DNA of 52,973 nucleotides from an uncultured Phascolarctobacterium sp. (GCF_900770955.1 NZ_CAAGLX010000018.1:1-52973), one strand, 5' to 3'. Counted from the stretch's first letter, positions 32,992 through 40,922 are shown. A program made the numbers and translations. Notes: generated by a model from the letters alone, not told the origin.

Positions 32992-33067
32992 ATATTAAAA
33001 ACGTATAATTTTTTACATAACTGCTATATAAGCAGCATGTTTATTTTTGAAGGAGAGTGAAGGATTG

Positions 33068-34621
33068 ATGCAAAATAATGCACAAGAAATGGTGCTCGTA
33101 ATTGACTTCGGCGGGCAGTATAACCAGTTAATCGCAAGACGCGTACGTGAAAGCGGTGTGTACTGCGAAATCGTATCCTATAAGCATAGCCTGGAAGCAA
33201 TTAAGGCTAAAAATCCTAAAGGAATTATTTTTACCGGCGGTCCTAACAGTGCTTATCTGGAGGATTCTCCTACTATTGATCCGGAAATCTATACCTGGGG
33301 CGTACCTGTTCTTGGTATTTGCTACGGCAGCCAGCTGATGATGCATATGCTCGGCGGTCATGTATGCGTAGCTCCCGAGCGCGAATACGGCAAAACCGTT
33401 GTTGACCTCGACACTACCAGCCCGATGTTCGCCGGCCTTTCCGAGAAGAATGTTTGCTGGATGAGCCATAACGATTATATCGAAACCGCAGCTCCCGGCT
33501 TCAAAATTGTTGCTAGCACTCCGAACTGCCCGGTTGCTGCTGCTGAGGATGAAGCACGTAAATTGTATTGCGTACAATTCCATCCCGAGGTTCTGCATAC
33601 CGAAAACGGCACCAAGATGCTGAGCAATTTTGTTTACAATGTTTGTGGCTGTGCAGGAACCTGGAAAATGGATTCCTTCGTAGAGCAGACTGTTGCTGAG
33701 CTGAAAGAAAGAATCGGCGACGGCAAGGTGCTGTGCGCACTTTCCGGCGGTGTTGACTCCAGCGTTTGTGCCGCTATGCTGGCTAAGGCTATCGGCAAGC
33801 AGCTGACCTGCGTATTTGTAGACCACGGTCTGCTGCGCAAAAACGAGCGTGAAGATGTTTGCGCTGTTTTCGGTGAAGGCGGTCAGTTCGATATCAACTT
33901 TATCTGTGTTGACGCACGCGAGCGCTTCTACAGCAAGTTGGCAGGCGTAACTGCTCCGGAAGGCAAACGTAAAATTATCGGCGAAGAATTCATTCGCGTA
34001 TTTGAAGAAGAAGCTAAGAAAATCGGTGCTGTTGACTATCTGGCACAGGGCACCATTTATCCTGACGTTGTAGAAAGCGGCCTCGGCGGCGAATCTGCAA
34101 CCATTAAGAGCCATCATAATGTTGGCGGTCTGCCTGATTTTGTTGATTTCAAGGAAATTGTTGAGCCTCTGCGTGACCTGTTCAAGGACGAGGTTCGTCA
34201 ATCTGGCCGTGAGCTGGGCCTGCCTGAAAACCTGGTAGCACGTCAGCCGTTCCCGGGACCCGGTCTGGCAATCCGCATCATCGGCGATGTAACTCCGGAA
34301 AAGGTTGCTATCGTACAGGATGCAGATGCAATTTATCGCGAAGAGGTAGACAAGCTGCCGATGAGCGAGCGTCCGAGCCAGTACTTTGCAGCTCTGACCA
34401 ATATGCGTAGCGTTGGCGTTATGGGCGACGAGCGTACCTATGATTATGCTATCGCTCTGCGTGCGGTAACTACCACCGACTTCATGACTGCAGAAGTAAC
34501 TATGCTGCCGCCGGCAACTATTACTACTGCTGCTAACCGTATCGTCAATGAGGTTAAGCACATCAACCGCGTACTCTTTGACTATACCACTAAACCGCCT
34601 GCTACTATCGAGTTCGAATAA
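33068..34621 (+). CDS. guaA: GMP synthase (glutamine-hydrolysing)
   Basis: Converts XMP to GMP with ATP and glutamine. The class I amidotransferase domain has the nucleophile in GICYGSQLMMHMLGG (near residue 88) and the HPE of QFHPEVLHT. The ATP pyrophosphatase domain has ALSGGVDSSVCAAML, and the C-terminal dimerisation domain ends KPPATIEFE. The 517 residues match the family. ATG 33068 (MQNNAQEMVL) is preferred to a TTG at 33047 lying upstream of the SD AAGGAGAG. It is followed by its own terminator. Confidence 0.97.
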   Translation: MQNNAQEMVLVIDFGGQYNQLIARRVRESGVYCEIVSYKHSLEAIKAKNPKGIIFTGGPNSAYLEDSPTIDPEIYTWGVPVLGICYGSQLMMHMLGGHVCVAPEREYGKTVVDLDTTSPMFAGLSEKNVCWMSHNDYIETAAPGFKIVASTPNCPVAAAEDEARKLYCVQFHPEVLHTENGTKMLSNFVYNVCGCAGTWKMDSFVEQTVAELKERIGDGKVLCALSGGVDSSVCAAMLAKAIGKQLTCVFVDHGLLRKNEREDVCAVFGEGGQFDINFICVDARERFYSKLAGVTAPEGKRKIIGEEFIRVFEEEAKKIGAVDYLAQGTIYPDVVESGLGGESATIKSHHNVGGLPDFVDFKEIVEPLRDLFKDEVRQSGRELGLPENLVARQPFPGPGLAIRIIGDVTPEKVAIVQDADAIYREEVDKLPMSERPSQYFAALTNMRSVGVMGDERTYDYAIALRAVTTTDFMTAEVTMLPPATITTAANRIVNEVKHINRVLFDYTTKPPATIEFE

Positions 34622-34649
34622 TTTCTGATACATTACAATAGTAACAACT

Positions 34650-34694
34650 AATCCCTTAGCTGTGGGTAGAAAACTCATAGCTAAGGGATTTTTA
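34650..34694 (+). terminator. Terminator after guaA
   Basis: ATCCCTTAGCT (34651-34661) pairs with AGCTAAGGGAT (34679-34689), then TTTTT. The 17-nt loop is long but the stem is perfect. Confidence 0.87.
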
Positions 34695-34835
34695 TCATCA
34701 GCAGTATATTATCCGCTGGCCATATACTGCTTTTTGCTTTACAATAATATTAAGATTGCCCAAGAGGAAAAGTGTTTGATAAAGCAGCTGCAGACAAATT
34801 ATTATATGTATGTGCAAAGCAAAGGAGGACGAAAA

Positions 34836-35588
34836 ATGTCAGATAAAATGGAAGTGTATTATTTCAGCCCTACAGGCGGAACGAAGAAGGTAAGCGATAT
34901 TTTTGCCGTTGCCATAGGCAAAGAGGCAGTATGGCACGATTTGGGAGATAAGCAAACGCTGGCGAAGCAGCCGCAGGGTGAGCTGATTGTTGTTGCGGCT
35001 CCGGTTTTTGCCGGACGTATTCCTTCTGTCGTGCGTGAAAAAATAAAAACGCTTGCCGGTGAGGGAAAGCAGGCAGTAACCATCGCTGTTTATGGTAACA
35101 GGGCCTATGAAGATGCGCTGTTGGAGATGAATGATATTCTGATTCAAGGAGGCTTTACGGTAATAGCTTCCGCTGCCTTTGTGGCGCAGCATTCTATTGT
35201 ACCCGAGGTAGGCGCAGGCAGACCGGATGCGGAGGATATTAAAGAAATCCGTACATTTGCCGAAGCTGTGAAACGCAGCACTTCCGCAGAAAATGTTCAG
35301 GTTCCCGGTAATCGCCCCTATAAGCCGGAGATGAAGGTGCCGGCAGCGCCGCTTTCGCTGCCATCCTGCACAGCGTGCGGAGCATGCGCAAAAATCTGCC
35401 CGACAGATGCTATATCGAATGAGGACGGAAAGATGGCTACGGATACAGCAAAATGCATTCTTTGCATGGCCTGTGTTCATGCATGTCCGAAGCAGGCAAG
35501 AATTCTTCCGCTACCATTGCAGCAAAAAACCGATAACATGCTTGCTGCATTCAAGGATGTCAGAAACAAGAATGAGGTGTTTTTCTAA
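34836..35588 (+). CDS. EFR1-type flavodoxin-ferredoxin fusion protein
   Basis: The 250-residue protein combines an N-terminal flavodoxin-like domain, with the FMN-phosphate loop SPTGGTKKVS at residues 11-20, and a C-terminal 2[4Fe-4S] ferredoxin domain with CTACGACAKICP and CILCMACVHACP. This layout is that of the EFR1 family, found widely in anaerobes; the electron donor and acceptor are unknown. ATG 34836 follows AAAGGAGG; open sequence upstream is not conserved and overlaps the guaA terminator. It is monocistronic. Confidence 0.87.
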   Translation: MSDKMEVYYFSPTGGTKKVSDIFAVAIGKEAVWHDLGDKQTLAKQPQGELIVVAAPVFAGRIPSVVREKIKTLAGEGKQAVTIAVYGNRAYEDALLEMNDILIQGGFTVIASAAFVAQHSIVPEVGAGRPDAEDIKEIRTFAEAVKRSTSAENVQVPGNRPYKPEMKVPAAPLSLPSCTACGACAKICPTDAISNEDGKMATDTAKCILCMACVHACPKQARILPLPLQQKTDNMLAAFKDVRNKNEVFF

Positions 35589-35611
35589 GAGCTTTTGCTT
35601 ATATGCGCTTT

Positions 35612-35647
35612 AACGGCTTTTTAACATACAGAAATGCCGTTGCTTTT
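35612..35647 (+). terminator. Probable terminator after the EFR1 gene
   Basis: AACGGC (35612-35617) pairs with GCCGTT (35636-35641) across an 18-nt loop, then GCTTTT. Moderately strong; it runs into the -35 of the next promoter. Confidence 0.5.
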
Positions 35648-35674
35648 GCCAGCAGGCGTAATTTATGCTACAAT
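35646..35674 (+). promoter_or_regulatory. Promoter of the RNase G gene
   Basis: TTGCCA (35646-35651), 17-nt spacer, TACAAT (35669-35674), 35 nt upstream of the ATG. Confidence 0.68.
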
Positions 35675-35709
35675 ATAATATCATGATTATTTAAGAGCGG
35701 AGAGTAGCG

Positions 35710-37125
35710 ATGATAGCTAAAATAATTATAAGCGCCAACGAAGACGAAACCCGTATGGGGTTGCTGGAAAACGGAATATTAATGGAATATCTGGTAGAGC
35801 GCAAGGAAGAGCAGCATCTTGTAGGCAGTATATTTAAAGGTAAGGTCTGCAATGTAGTCCGTGGCATTCAGGCTGCCTTTGTTGATATCGGCCTGGAGCA
35901 AAATGCATTTCTGTATCTGGGCAATAAAAAGAATGTTACAGAAGGACAAAGCCTGATAGTGCAGATATCTAAGGATGCACGCGGTACTAAGGGACCTACT
36001 GCTAACCGCGAAATTACCTTGCCGGGACGCTATGTGGTGTTGCTGCCGCAGGCGGATTATGTGGGTATTTCGCGTAAGATTACCGATAAGGAGGAGCGCG
36101 AGCGCCTGAATACGATTTGCGAGGGCGTGCGTCCTGCCGGTATGGGAATTGTGGTGCGTACGGCGGCGACCGGTGTTGCGCGTGAGCTTTTGGAGCGCGA
36201 TGTGCAGGAGCTGGTTGCTGACTGGAAGGTGTTGGCGGCGCGTGAGCGTGTAGCGAAGGCTCCCTGCTTGCTGAGGCGTGAGCTTGATCTGCCTATCCGT
36301 ATTGTGCGCGACTATCTGCGTCCGGAGCTGACGGAAATCGTGATTGATAATCTGCCGATTTATAAACGTGTAGAAGAGCTGCTGGCCGAGATGCCGCAGG
36401 CACAGGATATCAGGGTAACGCTGTATCAGGGGCTGGAGGATATCTTTGAATATCACAAGCAGGGAGAAGCAGTTGCCGGCATCAGTGACAGACAGGTGAC
36501 GCTGCCTAGCGGCGGTTATCTGGTTATTGACCATACTGAGGCGATGACTGTTATTGATGTTAACAGCGGCAAGTTCAGCGGACGCGAAAATCTGGAAGAA
36601 ACGATTATGCAGATTAACCGCGAGGCGGCGCTGGAGATTGCGCGTCAGCTGCGTTTACGTGATATAGGCGGCATTATCGTAGTAGATTTTATAGATATGC
36701 ATACCGATAATCACAAAAGAGAGATTATGAACTCTCTGCAGCAGGCGCTGAAGGGTGATAAAATGCATCCCAAGGTGCAGGATATCACGGTACTGAATCT
36801 TGTGGAGATTACCCGCAAAAAATCGCGTCAGAATTTATCAAGTGTATTATATACTCCCTGCCCGGTATGCAACGGCAGCGGACGTGTGCAAAGCAGAGAA
36901 AATCTTTCTTTGGAAATCAAGCGTCGTCTGCGTACCTTGCTGAAGCGTCGCAGCAGTTCGAAAAATCTTTTGATTACCGCTAATCCCTGGCTGGCAGAGT
37001 GGCTTGTAAGCAAGGATTTGCGTGCTTGGGAAAGAGAATTAGCCTGCACCCTGAAGGTTGAGGCAGATGCTTCCCTGCATGTAGAAAGTTTTATGATTTT
37101 AGACAACAGCGGTGTTGACAAATAG
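35710..37125 (+). CDS. rng: Ribonuclease E/G family protein (RNase G type)
   Basis: An endoribonuclease of rRNA and mRNA processing. The 471-residue product has an S1 domain (about residues 35-115, GSIFKGKVCNVVRGIQAAFV), the DNase I-like catalytic part with VIDVNSGKFSG and IVVDFIDMH carrying the two metal-binding aspartates, and the zinc-link CPVCNGSG. It lacks the long C-terminal scaffold of E. coli RNase E, so RNase G is the better label. It precedes the L21 leader, and its last codons contain the -35 of the rplU promoter. Confidence 0.94.
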   Translation: MIAKIIISANEDETRMGLLENGILMEYLVERKEEQHLVGSIFKGKVCNVVRGIQAAFVDIGLEQNAFLYLGNKKNVTEGQSLIVQISKDARGTKGPTANREITLPGRYVVLLPQADYVGISRKITDKEERERLNTICEGVRPAGMGIVVRTAATGVARELLERDVQELVADWKVLAARERVAKAPCLLRRELDLPIRIVRDYLRPELTEIVIDNLPIYKRVEELLAEMPQAQDIRVTLYQGLEDIFEYHKQGEAVAGISDRQVTLPSGGYLVIDHTEAMTVIDVNSGKFSGRENLEETIMQINREAALEIARQLRLRDIGGIIVVDFIDMHTDNHKREIMNSLQQALKGDKMHPKVQDITVLNLVEITRKKSRQNLSSVLYTPCPVCNGSGRVQSRENLSLEIKRRLRTLLKRRSSSKNLLITANPWLAEWLVSKDLRAWERELACTLKVEADASLHVESFMILDNSGVDK

Positions 37126-37143
37126 CAGACATTAAGGTAAAAT
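37115..37143 (+). promoter_or_regulatory. Promoter of rplU-prp-rpmA
   Basis: TTGACA (37115-37120), 17-nt spacer, TAAAAT (37138-37143). The -35 is formed by the last Val-Asp-Lys codons of the RNase G gene. Confidence 0.82.
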
Positions 37144-37149
37144 ATTCCA

Positions 37150-37254
37150 GTATGGACTGATTTGGTCCGTCCCCAACCGCGCAGAGAGGTCCTGAAAATC
37201 CCTGGCGTCAGGGTACCGTATTTGGCGAGTCTATCATTAAGGGAGGTGCAATAG
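37150..37254 (+). promoter_or_regulatory. Probable ribosomal protein L21 leader
   Basis: The ~105-nt 5' region of rplU folds into GGAC/GTCC around TGATTTG (near 37156-37170) and a CCCTG-GCGT-CAGGG hairpin (near 37200-37213) enclosed by GGT/ACC. Firmicutes have a known L21 leader class in this position; I assign it by position and structure, not by a sequence match. Confidence 0.55.
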
Positions 37255-37566
37255 ATGTACGCAATTATCAAAACCGGTGGCAAACAATACCGCGTAAGCG
37301 AAGGCGAAACTCTGCAAGTTGAAAAACTGAACGCAGAAGTTGGCGCTGAAGTAGTTTTTGAAGAAGTTCTGACCGTTGTAAATGATGCTGATGTTAAGAT
37401 TGGCAAGCCCGTAGTTGAAGGTGCAAAAGTTGTTGCTAAAGTTGTAGAACACGGCAAAGCAGACAAGATTTTCGTTTTCAAATACAAAGCTAAATCCAAC
37501 TACCGTAAACGTCAAGGTCATCGTCAACCGTTCACTACTGTTGAAATCACCGCTATTAACGCATAA
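37255..37566 (+). CDS. rplU: 50S ribosomal protein L21
   Basis: L21 binds 23S rRNA with L20. The 103-residue product opens MYAIIKTGGKQYRVSEGETL and ends YRKRQGHRQPFTTVEITAI, the standard family frame. AAGGGAGGTG precedes the ATG. It is the first gene of a three-gene operon with prp and rpmA, likely autoregulated through the leader. Confidence 0.97.
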   Translation: MYAIIKTGGKQYRVSEGETLQVEKLNAEVGAEVVFEEVLTVVNDADVKIGKPVVEGAKVVAKVVEHGKADKIFVFKYKAKSNYRKRQGHRQPFTTVEITAINA

Positions 37567-37571
37567 TTTTT

Positions 37572-37898
37572 ATGGTAAGTGTTGATTTATTCAGGAACAA
37601 GCAGGGTATGATTACTGGCTATAAGGTCAGTGGTCATGCTGGCTACAGCGAAGAAGGCTCAGACATTGTCTGCAGCGCTGTTTCCGCTCTGACGCAGGCT
37701 CCCTTGCTTGGCTTGGAAAAACATTTGAAACTCAATCCGTCCTATGTCGTTAATCAGGAGGACGGAATCTTCGAGGTAGCATTGAACAGTGCTCCTACCG
37801 ACCTGACAGAGGCTATATTGCAAACCATGATTTATGGAGTGGAATCAATAGCGCGTCAGTGTCCGCAATATGTTCGCATTCAAGAACATAGGAGGTGA
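37572..37898 (+). CDS. prp: Ribosomal-processing cysteine protease Prp
   Basis: Prp (YsxB) removes the N-terminal extension of L27. The conserved GHAGYSEEGSDIVCSAVSAL (residues 21-40) holds the catalytic His22 and Cys34. The length of 108 is typical. It has no clear SD, starting 5 nt after rplU, so translation probably relies on coupling. Its last codons contain the rpmA SD. It lies between L21 and its substrate L27, the usual Firmicute arrangement. Confidence 0.95.
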   Translation: MVSVDLFRNKQGMITGYKVSGHAGYSEEGSDIVCSAVSALTQAPLLGLEKHLKLNPSYVVNQEDGIFEVALNSAPTDLTEAILQTMIYGVESIARQCPQYVRIQEHRR

Positions 37899-37903
37899 AA
37901 GTA

Positions 37904-38197
37904 ATGTTTGAAATTATTCTGCAATTACATGCACATAAAAAAGGTACTGGTAGCTCCCACAACGGTCGTGACTCTAACGCACAACGTCTGGGTACCAAAG
38001 CTCATGACACCCAGCTGGTAACCGCTGGCAGCATCATCGTTCGTCAACGTGGTACTAAATTCCATCCGGGCAACAATGTTGGCATGGGCAAGGACTACAC
38101 TATTTATGCTAAGGTTGAAGGTCGCGTTAAATTTGAACGCAAAGGCCGCGACAAACGCCAAATCAGTGTATATCCTGTTGAAGAAGCAGCAATGTAA
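37904..38197 (+). CDS. rpmA: 50S ribosomal protein L27 with cleavable N-terminal extension
   Basis: L27's N-terminus reaches the peptidyl-transferase centre. The 97-residue product begins MFEIILQLHA before HKKGTGSSHNGRDSNAQRLG. In Firmicutes, Prp cuts after the Ala of LQFFA-HKKG; here the site reads LQLHA-HKKG, so the mature protein should start at His11. ATG 37904 follows GGAGGTGA; an in-frame GTG at 37895 lies inside that SD. A strong terminator follows. Confidence 0.96.
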   Translation: MFEIILQLHAHKKGTGSSHNGRDSNAQRLGTKAHDTQLVTAGSIIVRQRGTKFHPGNNVGMGKDYTIYAKVEGRVKFERKGRDKRQISVYPVEEAAM

Positions 38198-38211
38198 TCT
38201 TCATAAAAATT

Positions 38212-38241
38212 ACTCCGTAACCCTTGGGTTACGGAGTTTTT
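38212..38241 (+). terminator. Terminator of the rplU operon
   Basis: ACTCCGTAACCC (38212-38223) pairs with GGGTTACGGAGT (38226-38237), closing on a CTTG loop, followed by TTTTT. Confidence 0.92.
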
Positions 38242-38259
38242 GTATTTCCGGCACTAGAT

Positions 38260-38292
38260 GAAAAAATGCTTCCCCGCAAAGGGAAGCATTTT
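38260..38292 (-). terminator. Terminator after the alcohol dehydrogenase gene
   Basis: AAAAAATGCTTCCC (38261-38274) pairs with GGGAAGCATTTT (38281-38292); on the minus strand the stem is followed by ATTTTTTC. It faces the rpmA terminator, ending two convergent units. Confidence 0.85.
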
Positions 38293-38307
38293 GGTTTTAG
38301 TAACAGG

Positions 38308-39495
38308 TTATTTTGCCGCGCGGTAGATATTTTCCATATCTTCAATAGTCAGCACCTTAAACTGGCCGATGGTGCGCGTATTCATAAAGCTGCATTTATA
38401 TGCCAGCTCTTTGATTTCCTCTTCTGTAAGGTCCTTGCCTGTCAGTTCGTGAATGCTGGTAGGCATACCGATATGACGGAAGAAGCTTTCCATTGCAGCA
38501 ATGCCTTCCAAAGCTGTGGCTTCGGGATTACGGAAGTTATAGGGAATATGGAAAACGTTAGCTGCCAACTGTGCAAAGCGTCCGATGTTTTCTTTATATA
38601 CGTAGCGTGCCCAGCTGCCCCAGACTGCTGCCAGGCCTGCACCGTGAGCAACGCCGAACATGCTGCTCAGCTCGTGCTCCAGCTGGTGGCAGGACCAGTC
38701 TCCAAAGGTGCGGTCACCGGTGGTTTCATTGTGCGACAGGGTACCGCTCCACATGATTTCGGCGCGTGCATCGTAATTATTCGGCTCTTTGAGCGCAATT
38801 TTTGCATAGCGCATAACATTGCGCAGCAATGTTTCGGCAATGCCATCGATTAGTGCCAGCTGATGTGTTGACGGTGCGGTAAAGTAACGCTCCAAGGTAT
38901 GTACCATGATGTCGGTGCAGCCGCTGGCTGTCTGGTAGGCAGGCAATGTATATGTAAGCTCAGGGTTCATAATAGCGAATTTGCAGTAGCCGTAGTCGGT
39001 AGAAAGGCCACGCTTGAGCATGCCGTCCTCGTTGGTGATAACGCTGCAGTTGCTCATTTCGCTGCCTGCTGCCGCGATAGTCAGCACAGCGCCGAGCGGA
39101 GCGCAGGCGGTAATCTCTTTTTTCTTGGCATAATAATCCCAAATATCTCCGGGGTTAGCCAGGCCGTAGCCAATGCCCTTGGCGCTGTCGATAACACTGC
39201 CGCCGCCGACTGCGAGAATAAAATCAACGTTCTCCTCACGGCAAAGCTCTACGCCCTTCTTAACCATGGAAAGCTGCGGATTAGGCACAACGCCTCCAAG
39301 CAGTACGTACTCCAGCCCTGCGTCCTGCAGGCTGGCGCAGACGCGGTCCAGCAGACCGCTTTTCTTGGCGCTGTGGCCGCCGAAGTGTACAAGTACCTTG
39401 TGGGCACCGTAATATTTACACCATTTACCTGCTTCGCGTTCGGTATTTTTACCGAAGATTATTTGTGTAGGTGCGTGAATCTGAAAATGATCCAT
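38308..39495 (-). CDS. Iron-containing alcohol dehydrogenase (group III)
   Basis: A 395-residue NAD(P)H-dependent dehydrogenase of the butanol dehydrogenase/YugJ type. The Rossmann-like motif GGGSVIDSAKGIGYG is near residue 93. Metal ligands fall in the CTDIMVHTLE segment and in WSCHQLEHELSSMFGVAHG, with conserved His residues. The aldehyde or alcohol substrate cannot be told from sequence. ATG 39495 (MDHFQIHAPTQI) follows AAGGAG; a GTG/ATG frame upstream lies before it. A structured leader with an intrinsic terminator precedes it, suggesting attenuation. Confidence 0.93.
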   Translation of the reverse strand: MDHFQIHAPTQIIFGKNTEREAGKWCKYYGAHKVLVHFGGHSAKKSGLLDRVCASLQDAGLEYVLLGGVVPNPQLSMVKKGVELCREENVDFILAVGGGSVIDSAKGIGYGLANPGDIWDYYAKKKEITACAPLGAVLTIAAAGSEMSNCSVITNEDGMLKRGLSTDYGYCKFAIMNPELTYTLPAYQTASGCTDIMVHTLERYFTAPSTHQLALIDGIAETLLRNVMRYAKIALKEPNNYDARAEIMWSGTLSHNETTGDRTFGDWSCHQLEHELSSMFGVAHGAGLAAVWGSWARYVYKENIGRFAQLAANVFHIPYNFRNPEATALEGIAAMESFFRHIGMPTSIHELTGKDLTEEEIKELAYKCSFMNTRTIGQFKVLTIEDMENIYRAAK

Positions 39496-39554
39496 AATAT
39501 CAGCTCCTTGCCAGTAATAATTTATCATTGTTTAAAAGGTAATAAAAGAATAAC

Positions 39555-39640
39555 AAAAAGACTGCCTGAGGTCGCAGGCAGTCTCTCTCAAAACAAATCT
39601 GGAGAGGCCTGACATACGGCTATCAGAAATCTCTCGTTCT
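39555..39640 (-). ncRNA. Terminated leader RNA or small RNA upstream of the alcohol dehydrogenase
   Basis: The transcript from the promoter at 39647-39675 would run ~86 nt and stop at an intrinsic terminator: AGACTGCCTG (minus; 39575-39584) with CAGGCAGTCT (39560-39569), then five T (39555-39559). Upstream, GAGAG pairs with CTCTC around a CTGA...TCAG hairpin. A second GAGAGAG just before the terminator could pair with the same CTCTC, which would be a switch. It may be a riboswitch-like attenuator of the dehydrogenase (ATG 60 nt further on) or a free small RNA. No known ligand class is recognised. Confidence 0.6.
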
Positions 39641-39646
39641 TTGCTT

Positions 39647-39675
39647 ATTATAGGAAATTATTTTTTCTTTGTCAA
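39647..39675 (-). promoter_or_regulatory. Promoter of the leader RNA/alcohol dehydrogenase
   Basis: On the minus strand TTGACA (39670-39675), 17-nt spacer, TATAAT (39647-39652), a perfect consensus located just after the DMT permease stop. Confidence 0.87.
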
Positions 39676-39694
39676 TTTATTTTAAGTGTAAGGC

Positions 39695-40627
39695 TTAGCG
39701 CTTTTTTAATCCCAGTATTTCCTCCGGCAGCTGCGCCAAAGTAATTGCCGCAAATACCAGAGCACAGCCAAAGATTTCACGGCTGCTCATAGCCTGTCCC
39801 AAAATCAGCCAGCCGCTTACCAGCGCGAAGGCTGATTCCAGACTCATCAGCATGCAGGCAACAAGGGAGCTGACATGCTTCTGACCTACAATCTGCAGTG
39901 TGTAGGCTACGCCGCTGGACATGATACCTGCGTAGGCGATAGGTGCCCAGCCTGCAATAATATTGCTCATGGATGGTGTTTCGAAAATAAACATCAGCAC
40001 ACCGTTGACAACGGTGCAGGTCATAAATTGTATGAGTGACAGGCGCACGCCGTCAAGATTTTTAATGATATTTTCTATGGCGATAATCTGTGCAGCGAAG
40101 CAGAAGGCACAGATGAGTGTGTATAAATCACCTTTGTTGATAGAGAAGCCTTCGTTGATGCAGATGAAGTACATGCCTACGGCTGCTACGAAAACGCTGA
40201 GGCCCTGCAGCAGGGAAACGGAGCGACGGTAGAAGATATAGCTCAAAACAGGTACCAGAATGATATAGAGTGCCGTGATAAAGCCGCTTTTGCCTACGGT
40301 GGTGTACATTATGCCAAGCTGCTGAAAAAAGCAGGCGAGTGAGAGGAAAAGACCACAGGTGATGCCGCCCTTAATTAAACGGTCTTTATAGACGGGGTCG
40401 TCACTGCCTAAAACAGTAAAGCGCTTACCTGCCGCTTTGTCGAACAATAGACAGCAGCCAAATAAAAATAAAGTAGCTAAAACACTGCGCGCGCAGTTGA
40501 AGGTTAACGGCTCTGCGTAATCGCCGCCGACGCTTTGCGCAATAAAGGCAGTACCCCAGATAAAGGCACACAGCGTGAGCATGAGAACACCGCGTGTACT
40601 GTGATTATTTGCTGATGAATTATTCAT
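39695..40627 (-). CDS. DMT superfamily transporter with two EamA domains
   Basis: A 310-residue membrane protein with ten predicted hydrophobic helices in two EamA halves. The first half starts GVLMLTLCAFIWGTAFIAQS; the second contains MSSGVAYTLQIVGQKHVSSL and SLESAFALVSGWLILGQAMS, both typical of EamA/RhaT exporters. Members export amino acids or other metabolites; the substrate is unknown. ATG 40627 (MNNSSANNHS) lies 8 nt after AGGGG; a GTG three codons upstream overlaps it. It is transcribed toward the alcohol dehydrogenase, which has its own promoter. Confidence 0.9.
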   Translation of the reverse strand: MNNSSANNHSTRGVLMLTLCAFIWGTAFIAQSVGGDYAEPLTFNCARSVLATLFLFGCCLLFDKAAGKRFTVLGSDDPVYKDRLIKGGITCGLFLSLACFFQQLGIMYTTVGKSGFITALYIILVPVLSYIFYRRSVSLLQGLSVFVAAVGMYFICINEGFSINKGDLYTLICAFCFAAQIIAIENIIKNLDGVRLSLIQFMTCTVVNGVLMFIFETPSMSNIIAGWAPIAYAGIMSSGVAYTLQIVGQKHVSSLVACMLMSLESAFALVSGWLILGQAMSSREIFGCALVFAAITLAQLPEEILGLKKR

Positions 40628-40665
40628 AAACAACACCCCTATAACAAAACAATAAGATGAAAATA

Positions 40666-40694
40666 ATTATACCATATTTTGAAGTGCGTGTACA
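40666..40694 (-). promoter_or_regulatory. Candidate promoter of the DMT transporter
   Basis: On the minus strand TGTACA (40689-40694), 17-nt spacer, TATAAT (40666-40671). Strong -10, partial -35. Confidence 0.5.
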
Positions 40695-40853
40695 AAGGTA
40701 ACAGCTTGAAAAATCGCTGCTGAAGGGATAATTTTGAGCTGTTTTTCTGCGGAACATTTCCTCTCGCAGGACTTTTTTGTAAAGCGATTAGCTGAAAATA
40801 GGAAAAATAAGGCGAAATGCTAAATTGGCGAAAAAATCGTCTACAAAGAATTT
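40695..40853. other. AT-rich intergenic stretch between DMT and nrdD control regions
   Basis: No gene is seen. CTGCG and CGCAG near 40748-40771 can form a short hairpin followed by GACTTTTTT, which may be a weak plus-strand terminator, but no plus-strand gene precedes it. Confidence 0.3.
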
Positions 40854-40901
40854 TATCAACATATTGATGAATTTATCTTTGACACCTACGACATATTGTG
40901 G
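40854..40901 (+). promoter_or_regulatory. Two NrdR-like boxes at the nrdD promoter
   Basis: Two related 16-bp elements are centred 32 bp apart (40854-40869 and 40886-40901). Both contain ACATATTG; the upstream one is ATCAA-CATA-TTGAT, and the downstream CTACGACATATTGTGG fits the published NrdR box acaCwAtATaTwGtgt at 11 of 16 positions. The downstream box lies between the -35 and -10 of the nrdD promoter. NrdR is an ATP-cone repressor of nrd genes that uses paired boxes about three helical turns apart; assignment is by pattern. Confidence 0.6.
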
Positions 40902-40907
40902 TAGAAT
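40879..40907 (+). promoter_or_regulatory. Promoter upstream of nrdD
   Basis: TTGACA (40879-40884), 17-nt spacer, TAGAAT (40902-40907). The start is expected near 40914, giving a ~187-nt leader to nrdD. Confidence 0.75.
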
Positions 40908-40922
40908 AAAGCTACAGAAAAT

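Noticed and set aside
32809..33067. Purine riboswitch upstream of guaA
   Set aside because: The conserved three-way-junction sequences of the purine class are not present.
33128..34678. Long open frame antisense to guaA (516 codons)
   Set aside because: Same cause: shadow of a strongly biased gene; the product is a low-complexity mix without a known fold.
34662..34835. N-terminal extension of the EFR1 protein
   Set aside because: It overlaps the guaA terminator, and the AAAGGAGG before ATG 34836 sets the start.
40854..40901. The 32-bp-spaced repeat as a minimal CRISPR
   Set aside because: Only two imperfect copies of 16 bp that fit NrdR sites; no leader, further repeats or cas genes.
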